This document shows, one piece after another, positions 4,589 to 5,308 of a stretch of DNA of 5,308 nucleotides (within the stretch, counting starts at the first letter, position 1; each line of letters starts with the position of its first letter). This DNA is from an uncultured Eubacterium sp. GTDB taxonomy: Bacteria > Bacillota > Clostridia > Oscillospirales > Acutalibacteraceae. The notes beneath the pieces were generated by a model that ran no database searches, was not told the origin of the DNA, and was given only the letters and a program-made list of their open reading frames with translations. The stretch is from positions 1-5,308 of the forward strand of contig CAMFQI010000106.1 of NCBI GenBank assembly GCA_945980015.1, written 5' to 3'. The position numbers and the translations under genes are program-made.

Positions 4589-5308
4589 GTGCTAAAATAC
4601 GTTCTTGGATCGTTTATGTCATACCCAGCATTTCCACTCCAATCAACGTTTGCATAATTGGGGTAAAGCCTAAGAGCTGTTGACTTGAGTGCAAGTTTGT
4701 ATAAGTCGTAATTAGGCTCTCCCTTTTTACGGTTAACACCTTTCATACACTGGAAGATACCGCAAGGAAAAATTGAAGTCTTATGAAGCCTTCCTATACC
4801 ATTGATGGAAGTGTCCAAAACAGCTTTGGTAATTAATCTGCCCTCCGGAAGAGTACACGTACCATAATTAATTGATGTAAAAGGCAGTTGATTACCCGAC
4901 CGGCTTTGAAGTGTATTGAGATTGTGGTACATACCTTCGACCGCCTGATATACTTCCTTAGTGGTCATATCCATAGCATAATCATAAACACTTCCTGCGA
5001 CTTTATATGTTTCGTCCTCAATCGAAAGAGTTGAATCAAAATTCAAGTCGGTTGCAGATGTGTCTTGATTGATATATTTCAATCCATCTTTAAAATGTTT
5101 CCAAAAACTTTTTCTTACATAAGGAACCATTGTCCAGTCTAAATGTGTGGCTGAAACTCCACCGAACTGCTGCAAAGACTGTAACTGAAATATTACAGCT
5201 AAGAGTTGGAATGCAGTATTAACCGACTGTGCCGGTCTTACATCAGTTTGTCGTGTATTAAAACCTTTTGCAAGCAAATCATCAAATGGAATAGACATAC
5301 AGTTATGA
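4582..5308 (-). CDS. nrdD: Anaerobic ribonucleoside-triphosphate reductase NrdD, exon 1 (central part, 5' end outside window)
   Basis: This is the catalytic barrel region of class III ribonucleotide reductase, entering from beyond the right end. The frame reads His-Asn-Cys-Met-Ser-Ile at the edge. The Cys codon at 5299-5301 aligns with the active-site cysteine that carries the thiyl radical in NrdD (my alignment from memory of the NC-x-I motif). Counting from the Met at 5298, family signatures are GFNTRQTDVRPA (12-23), LQQFGGVSATHLDW (42-55), MYHNLNTLQSRSGNQLPFTS (123-142) and SIFPCGIFQCMKG (175-187). Cys179 is a candidate for the second active-site cysteine. YPNYANVDWSGNAGYD (212-227) follows. 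It ends DPRTYFSTMG, the last residue before the intron. The Met at 5298 is internal, not the true start. The protein is most like Firmicutes NrdD. No frameshift is seen. Confidence 0.95.

Overview
The window is a compact, AT-rich, leftward-reading operon. It is most likely from a tailed phage, or a phage-like element, of a Firmicutes/Clostridia host living without oxygen. The evidence is strong GGAGG ribosome binding sites, ATGA stop/start overlaps, an oxygen-sensitive class III ribonucleotide reductase, a group I intron carrying a homing endonuclease, a small solitary DNA methyltransferase and a TerF-like VWA protein. The host assignment is inferred. Bases 1-45 are not biological: they are an Illumina Nextera adapter with its i5 index, so the left end is an artificial contig end from short-read (probably metagenomic) assembly.

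Read in the direction of transcription (right to left, minus strand), the window first holds nrdD, whose 5' end lies beyond the window. Exon 1 (4582-5308) stops at the conserved Ser-Thr-Met-Gly and exon 2 (2765-3733) resumes at Cys-Arg-Thr. Between them is an 848-nt group I intron (3734-4581) with recognisable P1, P4, P5, P6, P7, P9 and P/Q/R/S-type core elements. The intron carries an HNH endonuclease gene (3865-4410) in its P6 region. The 3' end of that gene also encodes the R/P7 strand of the ribozyme core.

Next come nrdG (2226-2768, radical-SAM activase), an unknown 66-aa protein (2022-2222) and a TerF-like VWA protein (1291-2019). A short intergenic hairpin follows (1239-1266), then a beta-class N6-adenine DNA methyltransferase (411-1223) and the N-terminal third of a compact cysteine-desulfurase-like PLP enzyme (46-414), which is cut off by the adapter.

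NrdD and NrdG together make deoxyribonucleotides anaerobically for DNA replication. The methyltransferase probably marks or protects the DNA. The roles of the VWA protein and the PLP enzyme are open. Two genes, the methyltransferase and the HNH endonuclease, have a good Shine-Dalgarno but no ATG, GTG or TTG at the expected place. In both cases an ATA codon sits at correct spacing, which is the most unusual translational signal here. The most interesting RNA feature is the overlap between the intron ORF and the catalytic core, with alternative base-pairings around the ORF's ribosome binding site. No CRISPR array, tRNA, rRNA or insertion sequence was seen.
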